A program made the translations under genes and the position numbers. 64,000 bases of DNA, taken from Cryoendolithus antarcticus (taxonomy: Eukaryota > Ascomycota > Dothideomycetes > Cladosporiales > Cladosporiaceae). The notes below the pieces were generated by a model that was not told the origin of the DNA, did no database searches, and was given only the letters and a program-made list of their open reading frames with translations. The stretch lies in NCBI GenBank assembly GCA_002077065.1, contig NAJO01000041.1, positions 186,001-250,000 of the forward strand, written 5' to 3'. How positions within the stretch are numbered: position 1 is the stretch's first letter; every line of letters begins with the position of its first letter. Below are positions 32,459 through 44,171 of this stretch, in pieces.

Positions 32459-33109
32459 CTTGCTGTTGGGCTGGGGTTTGGAGAAAGGCGCGAAGTAACG
32501 GCGTGGTGATGAGGTATAGGTAGAAAGCGTTGAACGGGTGGAGAGTAGAGACATATGGGATTAGGAGAGGAGGGTAATGCATGAGAGGGAGATGAGATGC
32601 GATACTTATACGATTACGTGGCGGAGGAGTCGGTGTTGGGTCGTGGATTAGTTGCAGAACGATTGAATACGGAGGTTATGTGAGAGCTGGTCGCGTTCTG
32701 CGACTACGCAAGCCTAGAGCGCCAAAGGCATGGGCGTATACTTTGCGATGACTCTGCGCCACGCAAATAGTTGTGACTGGCAGACTGTATTCTGGCATTG
32801 CGCTGTGAAATGAATGGCCACCTCGTTGTTATTGGTGTTGACGGCAATGTACAGGTCACATTGTCTTCCGGGTAGCTGATGCCACAATGGCGCTGTTGCG
32901 CTGCCAAGACCTGACGGAGCTTTCGGAGAACTCGGCAGGTGCCAACATCGTACCTTCCGAATGAGACGCAACGACAGTGAACGGTCATCTGCGCGCAGTC
33001 TCAATGGATGACTTGATATTTGAGCTATACCTGTGTCAACCCTCTCAGCGTCCAGTCAAGATTTGTCGTTGAGCTGCAGCAACCTTACAATCCTCGAGTA
33101 AGTGGCGAG
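32459..33109. other. Intergenic divergent spacer
   Basis: About 650 bp between the monooxygenase (-) and the Zn2Cys6 gene (+). It holds both promoters and possibly the alternative monooxygenase N-terminus up to 32554. No other gene is seen. Confidence 0.45.
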
Positions 33110-35830
33110 ATGGCTCCTTCATCTGACCAAGGGGTTGGTCTGGCCCAGTACAGCGTAGGTCACTCATTGAGCGAGACCGTAATGTGTCGTTATAGATGCT
33201 GATAATTCTAGTGCGACATATGCAAATCAAGGAAGGTACGTTCTGCTTAGTGAAAAATTCCAAACTCCTCTCTAGTGAATGTTGGTGGTGCTTGTACTAC
33301 TATCGAATGCATCCCAACTCCCCGATCTAAATCGAAGCACAGGGGAGAGACACATGCCGTTGCGAAGTCCTGATATTCTCTCCAAAATGCAGCGTCCTCC
33401 AAGACACAGTCGTTTACAGGACCATGGGCGCCATTGAACTGTGAGCGAGTGTGAAGGCATGAGTTCCACATACTAATGATCATTTGCCAACCAGGTGTCG
33501 TGCTCCCGCAACCTGCCGCAGTGCAGTCGTTGCGCGATCTCGCATGAACATTGCGTGTACACCCGTAGCGGACCCATACCACGTAAACGAAGACGACTTG
33601 ACGATGGACCGAGAGCCTCCCTGCCTACACCGGAATCGATCGACGGTACAAACATACCAACAGTAGTGGAATTACGTGCAAATCCAGTTCAATCCCAACT
33701 CGCTGCGGACATTGAAGCCACGCAGAGTCTTCTGCATGGCCTTAGCCCGGACACCGGTGACAGTCGTCCATTTGGTGCCCTCTCGTCGCTATCGGATGCT
33801 TGCGCTGCCGTGTGGCATGACGCCACTGACTTCGATCGTACGAGTCAAGGCTACTTCCTGTTCGAAGAGAGGACACTTGGCTGGGTAGAAGGTGAGTGAG
33901 AATGGTGATCCTTCTCCATAATGCTGAAGCGTGGGTCGTGCTTCTATCGAACCAGCCACAGCCGTGCATCTCTATACCGCTGCGCCTGGGAGAACAATGC
34001 TTCAAGTGCAGGACACCGGCGTGTCTGTCTCGTGCTAGCACTTTATGCCGTATTTGCGGTAGCGAGCACGCGTACAGACGCACAAGGCTACTTCAGACGG
34101 TTTGGAAAGCGAGGTATAGTCAGCAAGAAGACTACGAACTGACCATCTTGAACAGCATTTGTTACCACGCTAACACGCGGCGAGCCGCTTGCCCTCACCT
34201 CCGCACCCAAGGACGTGCTCGCCCAGATCCGCGCTGGTCGCCCGCAGTCAGTCAAGCCACGAGCGTGGCTGGTCATGTACTACAGCATCATCCTCAGTAG
34301 GACCTCTTCGACTTCGCCAGAAGACAAGGAGACCAAGGCAAAGCTGCGTTGTAACCTCTGGCTTGCGCTGAATGACATGCGAGTCCTCCTGGAGCCCAGC
34401 GAGGTCAATATCCAAGCTTTGATACTCGTCGCTAGTCATGTCGAAGAGTTTACTACGCCAAGTCTTTGCTGGCTGCTTGTGTCTAATGCGTGCCGGATGC
34501 TGCAGGCGCTGGGTGTGAATTTCCATAATATGACGCCGGAGAGCAAGCATCGCAGGAGGATGATGTTCTGGCACCTCAACGTCATAGACAAAGGATTGTC
34601 AATGATATTCGGTCGAACCCCGACGCTGCACGGAGCCATGGCGAGATCTGTCGGATTACCCGCGCTAGCCGATCTGATGCCATCGACGCCTGGGCATAGC
34701 TCCACAGGCGGTGGTCCAGGAGCATCGGGAGCATTGTTCGGTGCTCATTTCTTCCACCAAGTCATGCAATTGTCTATAATCATGGGCAAGGTCTGGTCGA
34801 CAGTATATGACCATGACGGTGACTCTCCAGACGAGCAGAGCGTGGTGAAGGCGCGCGGAGATCTAGTCGCATGGCATGACAGAGCCCAGACGGTATGTGT
34901 CTTCTGATCAGCCTGCCTTAGCTTCTCCGAAAGACTATGATTGTGCTGGTGCTTTGACCTACACACTCACGACAGCAAGTGCTCCGTGATGTGTCGGTGA
35001 GAGCCGACCAGGAATCTTGGCTTGCTTACTCTGCATCAGATCTCTCACAAGCTTGGGAGCAGAGCACTCGGCTACTGCAGCCTAGTCAATAGAATCACAG
35101 CTTATGTCCCAGAGCTATAGAGAAGCGGAAATATAGAAGCACAAGCACAGAGACTGACATATATCAGGTCCTACGAGCAGCAGTGTTAGCGGAAGGCCCA
35201 CTGCTCGACGCAAAGGGTATAGCCTCTCTCGAGCTCGGTGTGCTGACGATTGACTTCTATCATCACCACTTACTGATACTGCTAGCGCGCAATTCTGCAA
35301 ACATGAAATCGGAAAGTATCTCTTCGTCCATCAAGATGCTCCAGATCCTGCCAGCACTCGTGTCAGACTCGGAAGAAGTCTACAACGGCATCATTTGGAT
35401 GATGGTCTGTAGTCCGTTCACGGCATTCCTGACGCTGTTCGGAGAAGTCGTCTCCGGGTCGAGCATACAGTCAGCCGATCACACCGTAGCCATCGAAGCC
35501 ATGGAGATCCTGCCTGTCTTTCTGAAGCGCATGGGTATTCGCAACTCTCTTGCGGCTAAGCTGGAGAATGTCGCTACAGTGTTACTTGCACACGTAAAGA
35601 AGGTCTTGTCAGAAAGGGAAGCCGCGAATCCTTCGGGCGAGTTGTTGATCGAGGGGTCGGCAAACGAAGTTGCCACCTGTGGAGGGTACGAATTCCCTGA
35701 CTTGGGTCTTGATCTTTTCAATCTTCGAGGCGATGAGGGGATCTTTGACGTGGACTGGCTGAATTTTGGCGAGACCAACACTGATTGGATAATTACTAGC
35801 GATTGGCAGAGCGATTCGGCGGTCTCGTAG
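33110..35830 (+). CDS. Zn(II)2Cys6 transcription factor with fungal middle homology region
   Basis: Nuclear DNA-binding regulator of 621 residues. Exons 33110-33154, 33212-33235, 33495-33891, 34156-34892 and 35168-35830 splice in frame to TAG 35830. The zinc cluster is assembled from three exons: CDICKSRK from the 24-nt second exon, then VSCSRNLPQCSRCAISHEHC, giving the C-x2-C-x6-C-x6-C-x2-C-x6-C spacing. A basic linker PRKRRRL follows. The fungal transcription factor domain shows LCWLLVSNACRMLQALGVNF, RRRMMFWHLNVIDKGLSMIFG and, in the last exon, AEGPLLDAKGIASLELGVLTIDFYHH. Three introns are about 260-275 nt, four to five times the usual length here, each with CTGAC- or CTAAT-like branch points near the acceptor. 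The target genes are unknown; the adjacent monooxygenase is one possibility, by proximity only. Confidence 0.87.
33236..33494 (+). other. Long intron 2 of the Zn2Cys6 gene
   Basis: 259 nt, GTACGT to CCAG. It contains GGTGGTGCTT and CTATCGAA close together about 45-75 nt after the donor; intron 3 has the same two words at a similar place. Confidence 0.6.
33892..34155 (+). other. Long intron 3 of the Zn2Cys6 gene
   Basis: 264 nt, GTGAGT to ACAG with branch CTGAC. It contains CTTCTCC, then exactly 20 nt, then GTGCTT, then CTATCGAA. The CTTCTCC-N20-GTGCTT spacing recurs in intron 4. Confidence 0.65.
34893..35167 (+). other. Long intron 4 of the Zn2Cys6 gene
   Basis: 275 nt, GTATGT to TCAG with branch CTGAC 9 nt before the acceptor. 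It carries CTTCTCC-N20-GTGCTT with the same spacing as intron 3. A 38-codon open stretch starting near 34976 (QVLRDVS...) resembles the first residues of the following exon and could be a retained or cryptic exon, but it ends in TAG. Confidence 0.65.
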
Positions 35831-36190
35831 TCAGAGTATCCTATGTGATAGTCCAGAGCCGGGTGTAATCACTACTCACATGTGGACATCTAGGATTGGT
35901 ACACAGACTGGCTCGAGTCGCATTGGTACCACAGTCCCGTTCCTGACGCTGAGATGTGACATGGACTACCGCACTTTCCCTCAGCATGTATCTATATAGT
36001 GTTGTAATAGATGAGTTGACATGAGTCTTGAAGATGAAGTCATGTTTATGAACAACGCACCTTCCATTGCCCCACCACCCCGCGTCTTTGTGACCTCTTG
36101 CGCACAACACACTGCACGTATTTTGCTTGCACTCCCGAATCTTGAGAGTTGAAGCATTGAGAAACAACAAGCAAGACTGAACACTTCAAG
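35831..36190. other. Intergenic spacer
   Basis: 360 bp between two plus-strand genes, with no open frame of interest. It holds the promoter of the PA2G4-like gene. Confidence 0.45.
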
Positions 36191-37640
36191 ATGGCAGCCA
36201 CCAACGGAGAGCAAGTCGGTGCGTAGCCCTCACCCTATGAAGGGCATCACATTTCTAGCCGAATCGCTGACGAAAAGTCCAGACTACTCCCTCGCCAACC
36301 CAGACACGTGAGCTACGAGTCTGTCAATTGACCACGACCCCGACACTGACAGCAAATTCAGCCTCACCAAGTACAAGACCGCGGCTCAGATCTCCCAGAA
36401 AGTCCTTGAGACAGTGTCAGGTTCGCGATCCTCTCAGTCGATATGCTCAATCACCAATTAACCCAATGCTCCAGGATGGTGTACCGAAGGCGCCAAGATC
36501 GTCGAGATCTGCACCAAGGGCGACAAACTCCTCGACGATGAGATCGCCAAAGTGTACAAAGGCAAAGCAGTCACCAAAGGCATCAGCCATCCATGCACAG
36601 TCTCGCCAGGCTCATTCGTGACTCCCTACACGCCTTTACTCTCCGATGCCGAAGAGGCCGAATCTAAGTTGAAGGCAGGAGAGGCAGTGAAGATTCAGCT
36701 TGGAGCGCAGATCGATGGCTTTGGCACGATTGTGTGCGATACCGTGATCGTGGGCGATGAGAAACTGAGCGAAATGAACGCGGATCTGCTGCTAGCGACA
36801 CACTATGCCAATGAGCTGATGCTGCGGATGATTCTACCGCCTGGTCTGCTGAACGCTGGTACGGACGAGGAAAAGAAGAAGGCGCAGTCGCAAAAGCCGT
36901 ACAGTCAGAGCAAGATCACGCAGCTCTTAGAGAAGGTCGTGAAGAGCTACGGGTGCAATTTGGTAGAGAACACGACTTGCTGGTCATTTGACCGCAATGA
37001 GATCGAGGGCAAGAAGAAGATCATTCTTGCACCTGGAGAGGGTGTCAAGGGCGAGGGCTTGCCGGAGATTGGCGAGGTGTGGGGCATGGAGATGGGTGTT
37101 AGCAATGGTACTGGTAAGGTTAAGACGCTCTCAAACCGGCCTACACTACACCGCAGGACGAACACAACCTACGGCCTGAAGCGTCCGAGTTCGAGAGCGA
37201 CTCTCTCGGAGCTGAAGAAGAAGTTCGGAACTTTCCCTTTCAGTCTACGGCAACTCGACGATGAGCGTGCCGGCAAGGTCGGGATTGTCGAGTGCGTGCG
37301 TGGTGGCGTCGTGCGGCAATATGAGGTCGTGGGTTCGACAGACAGCATGCCAGTCAGCAGGCTGTTCACGACCGTTGCGATCACGAAGAACGGACTCACG
37401 AAACTCGGTGGCCCACCAGCCTTCGACCTCGAGAAGGTGAAGTCGGACAAAAAGATCACCGACGAGGAGGTGCTCAAGATCCTCGAATTGCCTCTAGCGA
37501 AGCCGACCGGTGACAAGAAGAAGAGCAAGAAGAAGAAGAAGAAGTCGACGAAGAAGGCTGCTGCTGCACCTGCCGCGAAGAAGGAGGAAGAAGACGACGA
37601 CGATGATGATGATGACGAGGATGATAGCGACGAAGAGTGA
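36191..37640 (+). CDS. PA2G4/Ebp1-like (Cdb4 family) methionine-aminopeptidase-fold protein
   Basis: 425 residues in four exons: 36191-36218, 36283-36307, 36362-36420 and 36475-37640. The three tiny leading exons splice to MAATNGEQVDYSLANPDTLTKYKTAAQI. The pita-bread fold is recognisable in GDKLLDDEIAKVYKGK, GISHPCTVSPG, IQLGAQIDGFGTIVCDT, NEIEGKKKIILAPGEG and FPFSLRQLDDE. This is the catalytically inactive proliferation-associated 2G4/Arx1-like branch related to fission yeast Cdb4, implicated in ribosome biogenesis and nucleic-acid binding. The C-terminus is a Lys-rich run followed by an acidic run, fitting RNA or ribosome contact. The third donor GTTCGC is weak, but the frame and protein match support it. 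Expression is probably housekeeping. Confidence 0.93.
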
Positions 37641-38318
37641 GTATCGTAAGCTTACCATGTCCGTTCGAAGGAATAGTAACGACCCTGCGCACACTTGAAA
37701 GCCGTGTTTTGGGATCACGGCGATGAAAGAGCCACTCAGACATCTCAGGGGCTCGAAAATACCACGAGAAAACAGGTGGAGTAAAGAGCTTTATTGATGC
37801 AGACGATCCTGAACAGCCATAGCCTTGACTCAGTAGTGCATCAAGCTTCCGCTCTACATCGTTCAGACATTGCCATGCACGTCTTCACGTGTCGTCGACA
37901 CCAGTCGGGTTTCCCGCCTCGTGATTTGGGCTGAAGCCTTGGAGTGGCAATGCCAGCAAATATTGCAGCCTTTTGCAGATTGTTGAATGCGATGTGGCAA
38001 TCGCTATCAGTGTGTGAGGCCCATCGACTCGACTATGACTGCCAGCATTGGTGCTCCGTGTATATATGTCGAAATGTGATGTTGTTGTGATGGGCGAGAT
38101 TCGGGCATGAGTGAGGAGTTGCTTCGGACTTGTCGAATCTCCCTTTCGAAACACCTCCACGATACACGCCCACTCTTCGTCACGCGCACGCTCATTTGCA
38201 CGTCTGTGAAGCGTGTGATATACGCATTGCATCGCCCTGGGTATGTCTTATCATATGTGACATGTTTACACGCGCTGACAGTACGATAGTGGCGTTTGCT
38301 TCTCGCCTGAATTGCACC
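37641..38318. other. Intergenic spacer
   Basis: About 680 bp between two genes in the same orientation. The frame of the next gene is open upstream to 38130, but the residues before ATG 38319 are not domain-like. No other feature is seen. Confidence 0.4.
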
Positions 38319-41300
38319 ATGCCGTCCGAAACACGCCGCGAGAAGCGTGACGAACCTCAACCTGGGCCTGCACTTCCACAAGCAAGACCGATGGCGCGAG
38401 AACGAGGTACGAACGGGACTCTTGATGCTTGGGTGGAGCCTACAGTGCCGTCGGCGAAGCCCTCCTTCGAGGATCACGGCGGCTCCGCTTATGGCGTTCT
38501 GGAACACATGCAGCCACTCGGCGAGGCACCCAGCGCACGCGTACGAGCAAGAGTAAAGGCAGATGGTGGACGTAAGGGTATGCTGGGGCGAAGCGCTGCT
38601 GGCGCCGGGTCAGGATTTCAGGGAACACCGGAGAGCACACCTGGACCTGTGGCACCTCCGTCGCCTGTGAAGGCCGAGCTGGAGCCTCCGATGCCAGCTA
38701 TCATTGTGGACGACGAGAATGACATGGACTACACGGAGAAGAAGAGCAAGAAGAAGGAGAAGGTGGCAAAGACGCGTATCACGAAGCCGAAGACAGAAGC
38801 GCCGGCGGCATCATCAAGCGCCGCAGTTCGGAAGCCGAAGAAAGTCGTCAACAAGAACAGAGTCTACAGTGCTGAGAAGCTCAGGGCAGTCGTTGACGAG
38901 GCGAAGGCGCGCGCTGTGAAGGCTGGCAAACCGGACCTCGTCGCGGCTGTTGAGGAAATACACCGCATGAGTTTGACAGACGCACACCTTACTGGACTAC
39001 TGGAAGTCGTGCTACTGCAGAAAGCTACGCCGAAACAGACTGCTGAGTTCTCGGACTATGTGAAAAAGGCAAAGCGAACGCTGCGTCAGCAGGCTCAGCA
39101 GAAAGACACACCGCGGGAGCAGCCGCGCTTGGAGAATGGCACAAAGTCACTTCCCGTTCGTTCACCTGTGAAAGTCGAGCCTCAAGAAAACAACATTGCA
39201 CCGACTATCGCGCCACCTGCTGTTCCTACCACGGAACGCACGGAAGTCGTCGTCAAATCCAAGCCATCCATCAAGTTGAATGCTGGACGAAGATCCGACG
39301 AGCCTCGACGAGAATGCAACAGTCGCATGGCCACCATGACTTCGATTCCACGGACTGAGGATGAGGCTGCACTATCGGACGACTCTGAGCTTACGGATCT
39401 ATCGGAAGTCGAGGATGGTATTGATGCCAAAGCCGAGTCACTCACTGTGCCCGCGCGCACCACCGGTCGACTGAGCTCTGATGCGACGCCCACGAACCAT
39501 GCCCTCAGAGTAGGCGCGCAGAATGGTAGCCTGAAGCGCTCATCCGCCGAGGCAGACCTCGAGGACTCCAGTACCGAGCGGGAGCTGGCAGCGAAGAAGC
39601 AGCGACTCAGCGGGAGAGTGCAGCGCGAGTACCAGTATGAAGAAAGCAATGTGCGCACGTCTTCTGGATTGCGAAATGAGGTGCGGACTTCTTCGAGGCA
39701 GGATGCGCTCGTGCCGCCGAAGATCACCTTACGACCGAACGGTCTGGAGCCAGCAAGCGCAAGAGGCAGCCGAGCCGTGTCTACAGATCTGGACTCTCCT
39801 TTGTCCTCGCCAGCGCTGTCATCGAGGCGTGGTACGCCGCATGTGTGGAAAGGACCCGCCAGAACCACTGGGAAGCGTGCCAAGACCAAAACCTCGTGAG
39901 TCTCCCTCCCTCCTTCCGTTTCTCACAACTCCACCACATCAAGATGCGCAATGTGTTTCAGAATTGCCGCACACTTCTATTGTACACTAGAGATCCTGTT
40001 GTGATGTTTGCTGTATTGTCTACCAGCCATCCCAACATGGAATCCCTTTTCTTTCTCTTCATGCGCGCACTTTCCTTTCTGCACTTACACCAATCTGTCG
40101 CATACTGCAATCTATCACTCGCAAAAACTTGGATCATTGACTGACCATGCATACCCGATCAAACAGACCAGAAAAGAAGGCGCCGGTCGCCAACACAGGT
40201 CTGTTGAGTAATGGTGGCGCAGGACGTGACAGCCCAATCGGGATTGATGACAACGAGGAGGTAAGACAGCCTTGGGCAGAGCCCGAAACCCTCCGTCTTT
40301 CCGGACTTCCTGCATCACTCCATCACACAAACATCTCGCACACCACGAAAGCACATATGCATCTTCCTGCTTATCGCTACCCATCACCAGTCTGAGCAAC
40401 GGCACTGTCACTGTTTCTGAGCACTCTGGCTGACTTCTCACAGCAATCTGAAAACAACGACTTTTGCTCTTCTTGTGGTGGCAGCGGCTTCCTGCTTTGC
40501 TGTGATGGTTGCGACCGCTCCTTCCACTTCACATGCCTCGATCCTCCTCTGAACGAAGATGCAAGCGAGTTGAATGAGCCATGGTTCTGCTTCGACTGCG
40601 TAGCAAAGCGTCCTACGACCATCGAGCAGCCTGAACGAGCAGCGAATGGCTTATTCGGCCCACTACTCAACAGTCTCTACAAGCGCAATCCAGTCACATT
40701 CACACTACCAGCAGAGCTCAAGGTCGAATTTGTTGGTGTGTCTGAAGGCAAACGTGGCGAATTTGTCGAAGTCAGGCCGAAAGCTCGGTAAGATCCGCAC
40801 TGGGCCCGAGGAGCATTACGCAAGCCAGTTACTGACTCCAATACAGAAACCGAGCTGGCTACGACGACAGACCCGATGATCTGAAGCAGAAGGATAGCAA
40901 AGGCAATCCCGTGCTATGCTACTATTGCGGCAAATCGTCAGCCGGCAAGCGCCCGATCATACAGTGCGACCACTGCACTCAATCATGGCATCTCGACTGT
41001 CTCGACCCACCGCTCGCCAATCCACCATGTCGCGATGCCCTTGGCGGCAAATCTGGCGACTGGATGTGTCCGCTACATGTCGATCACGTCCTGCGCAACA
41101 TCGAAGTTGCTCGCATGGTGCCTCGTCGCACAATGAACGTCCGCCGGGCTACGAAGCTCAAGCCGATGCAGACAGCACTCAGACGCGGCCAGCTCAACAC
41201 CGGCGTCATCGAGATCGCCGACGAGGAGAGCGATGAAGATGAAGACGAGTTTGATGAAGAAGATGCTTATGGTCAGGGCGTGATCTACAAGATGCCTACT

Positions 41301-41859
41301 GCGGGTATCAAGCTCGACTTCATCGAGAAGATCAAGCAGTACGTCGGACTTGTCGCAGTCAATGTTGTGATCATTGCTGACAGTAGTCATAGGACCCGCG
41401 CATTTCCGACTGACGACGATCGGCCCACGAAGCAGCGCAGACTGGTGGAGACATATCCACCAAGTCAACTTGGTCAATCGAGCTTCAGCAGTCGCTCGAT
41501 TCGGGACCAACAGACTGCACTGTTGCTTGCACAGATGGCTAGCACCGACCAAGATGTCGGCTTGGGTGCAGACAAGGTCGAGAACCTCGTCTCTGCTCTC
41601 ATAGTGAGTCCTAGCTTTTGCCTTGCCACACCTGAGGCACGCCTGACTGATATATTCACAGACTGAGGCGCCAGAAGCTGTACTCGACCATGTCACCACC
41701 ACCGAGACCGACTTGGGTGCTGCAGACGTGAACGGGGGCGAGATGCCTCCAAGCCCGCCTGGCAGCGATGGCATCGAGTTGATCACGCCGGAGCAGAGAG
41801 AGGACTTGCTCAGATTGCAAGAGCTGATCGCGCGGAAGCTGGCAGGTGGCAAGCCCTGA
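38319..41859 (+). CDS. RCO1: Rco1-like protein with two PHD fingers
   Basis: Chromatin regulator of about 974 residues. Exons: 38319-39895, 40167-40260, 40444-40787, 40847-41338, about 41384-41604 and 41663-41859. The N-terminal 525 residues are disordered and Lys/Ser-rich, with a conserved-looking helix at VYSAEKLRAVVDEAKARAV. PHD1 (about 565-610) reads FCSSCGGSGFLLCCDGCDRS, then FHFTCLDPPL and PWFCFDC. PHD2 reads LCYYCGKS, IIQCDHCTQSWHLDCLDPPL and DWMCPLHV. Paired PHDs of this type mark the Rco1 subunit of the Rpd3S histone deacetylase, which reads unmodified H3 tails together with Eaf3. The first two introns are long (271 and 183 nt). The intron after 41338 is 45 or 48 nt (multiples of three), so the acceptor choice or retention does not shift the frame. 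It is convergent with the P450. Confidence 0.9.
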
Positions 41860-42229
41860 AGCAGTTTGTGATCGCTCATGATGGGCTTGTTCACGTCTAA
41901 TGGCCGAGGACATCACGCATGGCAACTCTCATCGCCGCACGAAAGGGTCGCGGTTGCTCAAAGCATCGCGACGAGGAATGGCCACAGCGTCACGAAAGCA
42001 CTCCCTATAATTGAGCTTCGAGATGCCGGGAAATCAGGATGCTGGCGGGCATTGGTCAGGTCGTCTACAGGGCTGCTGTGGAGTAGACGGGGAACGGCTG
42101 CATACCATGCACTAGGCGCACAGTAGGACATCCACCAACACACTACTAGCCGGCATCTAATTGAGATGCATTGCAATAGATCGATCTAACAACACCGTGT
42201 CCGTCTACATGCTCCGTCGCTAGCCCTCA
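41860..42229. other. Convergent 3' spacer
   Basis: 370 bp between the stop of the Rco1-like gene (+) and that of the P450 (-). No gene is seen. Confidence 0.45.
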
Positions 42230-44171
42230 CTACTTCCTCACCTCCCTCCGCCGAAACCTCAGTGGCACCTTCTCACCTCTGAGTTGAATCGTAATCACAG
42301 TCATCATCCCAGTTCTTAGCAGATAATTCGCCTTATCCTTCGCCTTCTCCCACAACACCTGTCTCCTCTCCTCGCTCAGCCCAGCCTCCGTTTCTCCCTC
42401 GGCCAGGAACCCAGAGATATCCAGCTCGACGGTGAAGTTCTTGAATACCTCCGCCAACACGGCCAGGATTTCAATCTGCGCGAAGCGCCGGCCCAGACAG
42501 CTGCGATAGCCATCGCTGAAGGGTATGTAGGCGCCTTTCTTGGGCGTGAACATTGAGGCGGCGGTGTCGGCGCGTTTGTCTGGGCCGTCGAAGTCGAGGT
42601 CTTCTTCTAAGGCGTAGCCGTCGTTGTGCTGGGCTTTGGCAGAGGGACCGTTGGCGTCTTTGTCTAGGAGCCAGCGCTCCGGGCGGAATTCGAGAAGATC
42701 CTCGTCCGAGGTGTGAGGCCAGTATTTCGGATTCCTATGCACGGCGGCAGTTTCGAGCGTCACGTAGCAATCTCCAGGGACGGTATAGTGCTTACCGCCG
42801 ATCTGAAGGCCTTGCGGTGAGTTCTTCGCTGTCGACTTTGGAATCCCGACGACGGGCGGGATCAAGCGGAGCTGCTCGTTCATGACTGCGCCGCACATGC
42901 CGGCGAAAAGCTTGGGCATGTCTTCGTCGTAGTCCCATTCGCTTGATGGTCGGTCACCAAGGATTGCGTCCAAGTCTGCTTGCAGGTGGCGTTGCGAGGC
43001 AGGGTTCATGGCTAGGAAGAGCGCGGAGAAGTGGATCGTGTTTGCGGCTGTTTCGTGGCCGGCGAGGATGAATACGAAGGCGTTGCCAAGAATCTCATCG
43101 TCGGTGAGAAGCTGGGTGGACTGTGAAGGATCGGCTTTGGACTTCTCGAGGGACTCGGGTGTGATGCCGGCACCTTTGACGAGAGCGCCCATGAGGTCCA
43201 TTCCTTCACGTGTCTCGCCACTGGCTACTTCGTCACGTTTCGTATGATACATCTCCCGCATGTACTTTCCCCACTCGACGAAAGACTCCTGAGCTACTTT
43301 GTGTAGTTTCAGAGGCGAATTGGCGAGTAGCCAGCGCGGAGTCAGCATTACCGTGATGACATTCTCGAGTAGAGTCTGAAGAGCTTCCTTGTAGGTGAGC
43401 GTGTGTCCCTCTGGCACAACTTGATCTGGTTCCTCGTGCGGCCAGGTTAGTCGCTGCCCAAAACCTGCACGACTGATGACATGCAAGCTCAATCGCATTG
43501 CCTGATCCGAGACATCGTGAAGACTCTTGCTGACAGTATCTGAAGTGCCCATCCAGCCAATCATCATTTCCTGAGCTTGATGTAAAGACTCCTGCCAAAC
43601 GAGGTGATTATTACGTTCCGTGAACGGAGGACTGGTGATCTTCCGGTGATGCCGCCAGATCTGGCCCTCGGTCGAGACGACATTCTTGCCGAATATGTCC
43701 ACACTACGATATATCTCGATTGGTTTAGGAAAGTCATTACGACGGGTCGTGATCTGATTGATGGCTTCTGCGTCTGCGACGTACAGGGTATTCCGTCCTG
43801 GGGACACAAGAATAAATGCGTCGATGTCACGATCGCGGAAGGCATCGTACAGCTTCGTCCAGACCCAGTCCGGTGTCATGAATCTGTCATTGCGTCAGTA
43901 TCGTTGAACCTCATGCCGAAGTGTGTCGATTTGGGCTCTTGCTGACTCACTCGATCCATGGCTCAATCCATGCCTTGGGCAGTCGCTTGAACAACGGCAG
44001 CCACAGTCGGTGAGTGATCAGCCAGAATGTATTGAAGTTATAGATTGGTCCAGCAACGATCGGGAAGCCTGACTGTTTCGCAGCAGCGAGGTTGGTGGCG
44101 AAGCATCGATACGTGTGCACGCCGTACGCAATTGCTAGGCCTACGAAGGCAACGAGAACATAGCTGACCAT
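42230..44171 (-). CDS. Cytochrome P450 monooxygenase
   Basis: ER-anchored heme monooxygenase of 624 residues. Exon 1 (44171-43951) encodes the N-terminal anchor VSYVLVAFVGLAIAYGVH. Exon 2 (43883-42230) starts by completing WIEF before MTPDWVW. The I-helix oxygen-binding motif is ILAGHETAA, the K-helix ExxR is NEQLRLIPP, the PERF-like motif is FRPERWL, and the heme loop is FSDGYRSCLGRRFA with Cys near residue 534. It is about 100 residues longer than typical fungal P450s, mostly through an acidic insert (ALEEDLDFDGPDKRADT) before the heme loop. I cannot place it in a CYP family. No polyketide or terpene synthase lies nearby, so a clustered pathway role is not supported. Confidence 0.94.

Noticed and set aside
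42230..44171. P450, FAD monooxygenase, ABC pump and Zn2Cys6 factor as a secondary-metabolite cluster
   Set aside because: No backbone synthase is present and housekeeping genes (PA2G4-like, Rco1-like, Lte1-like) lie between them.
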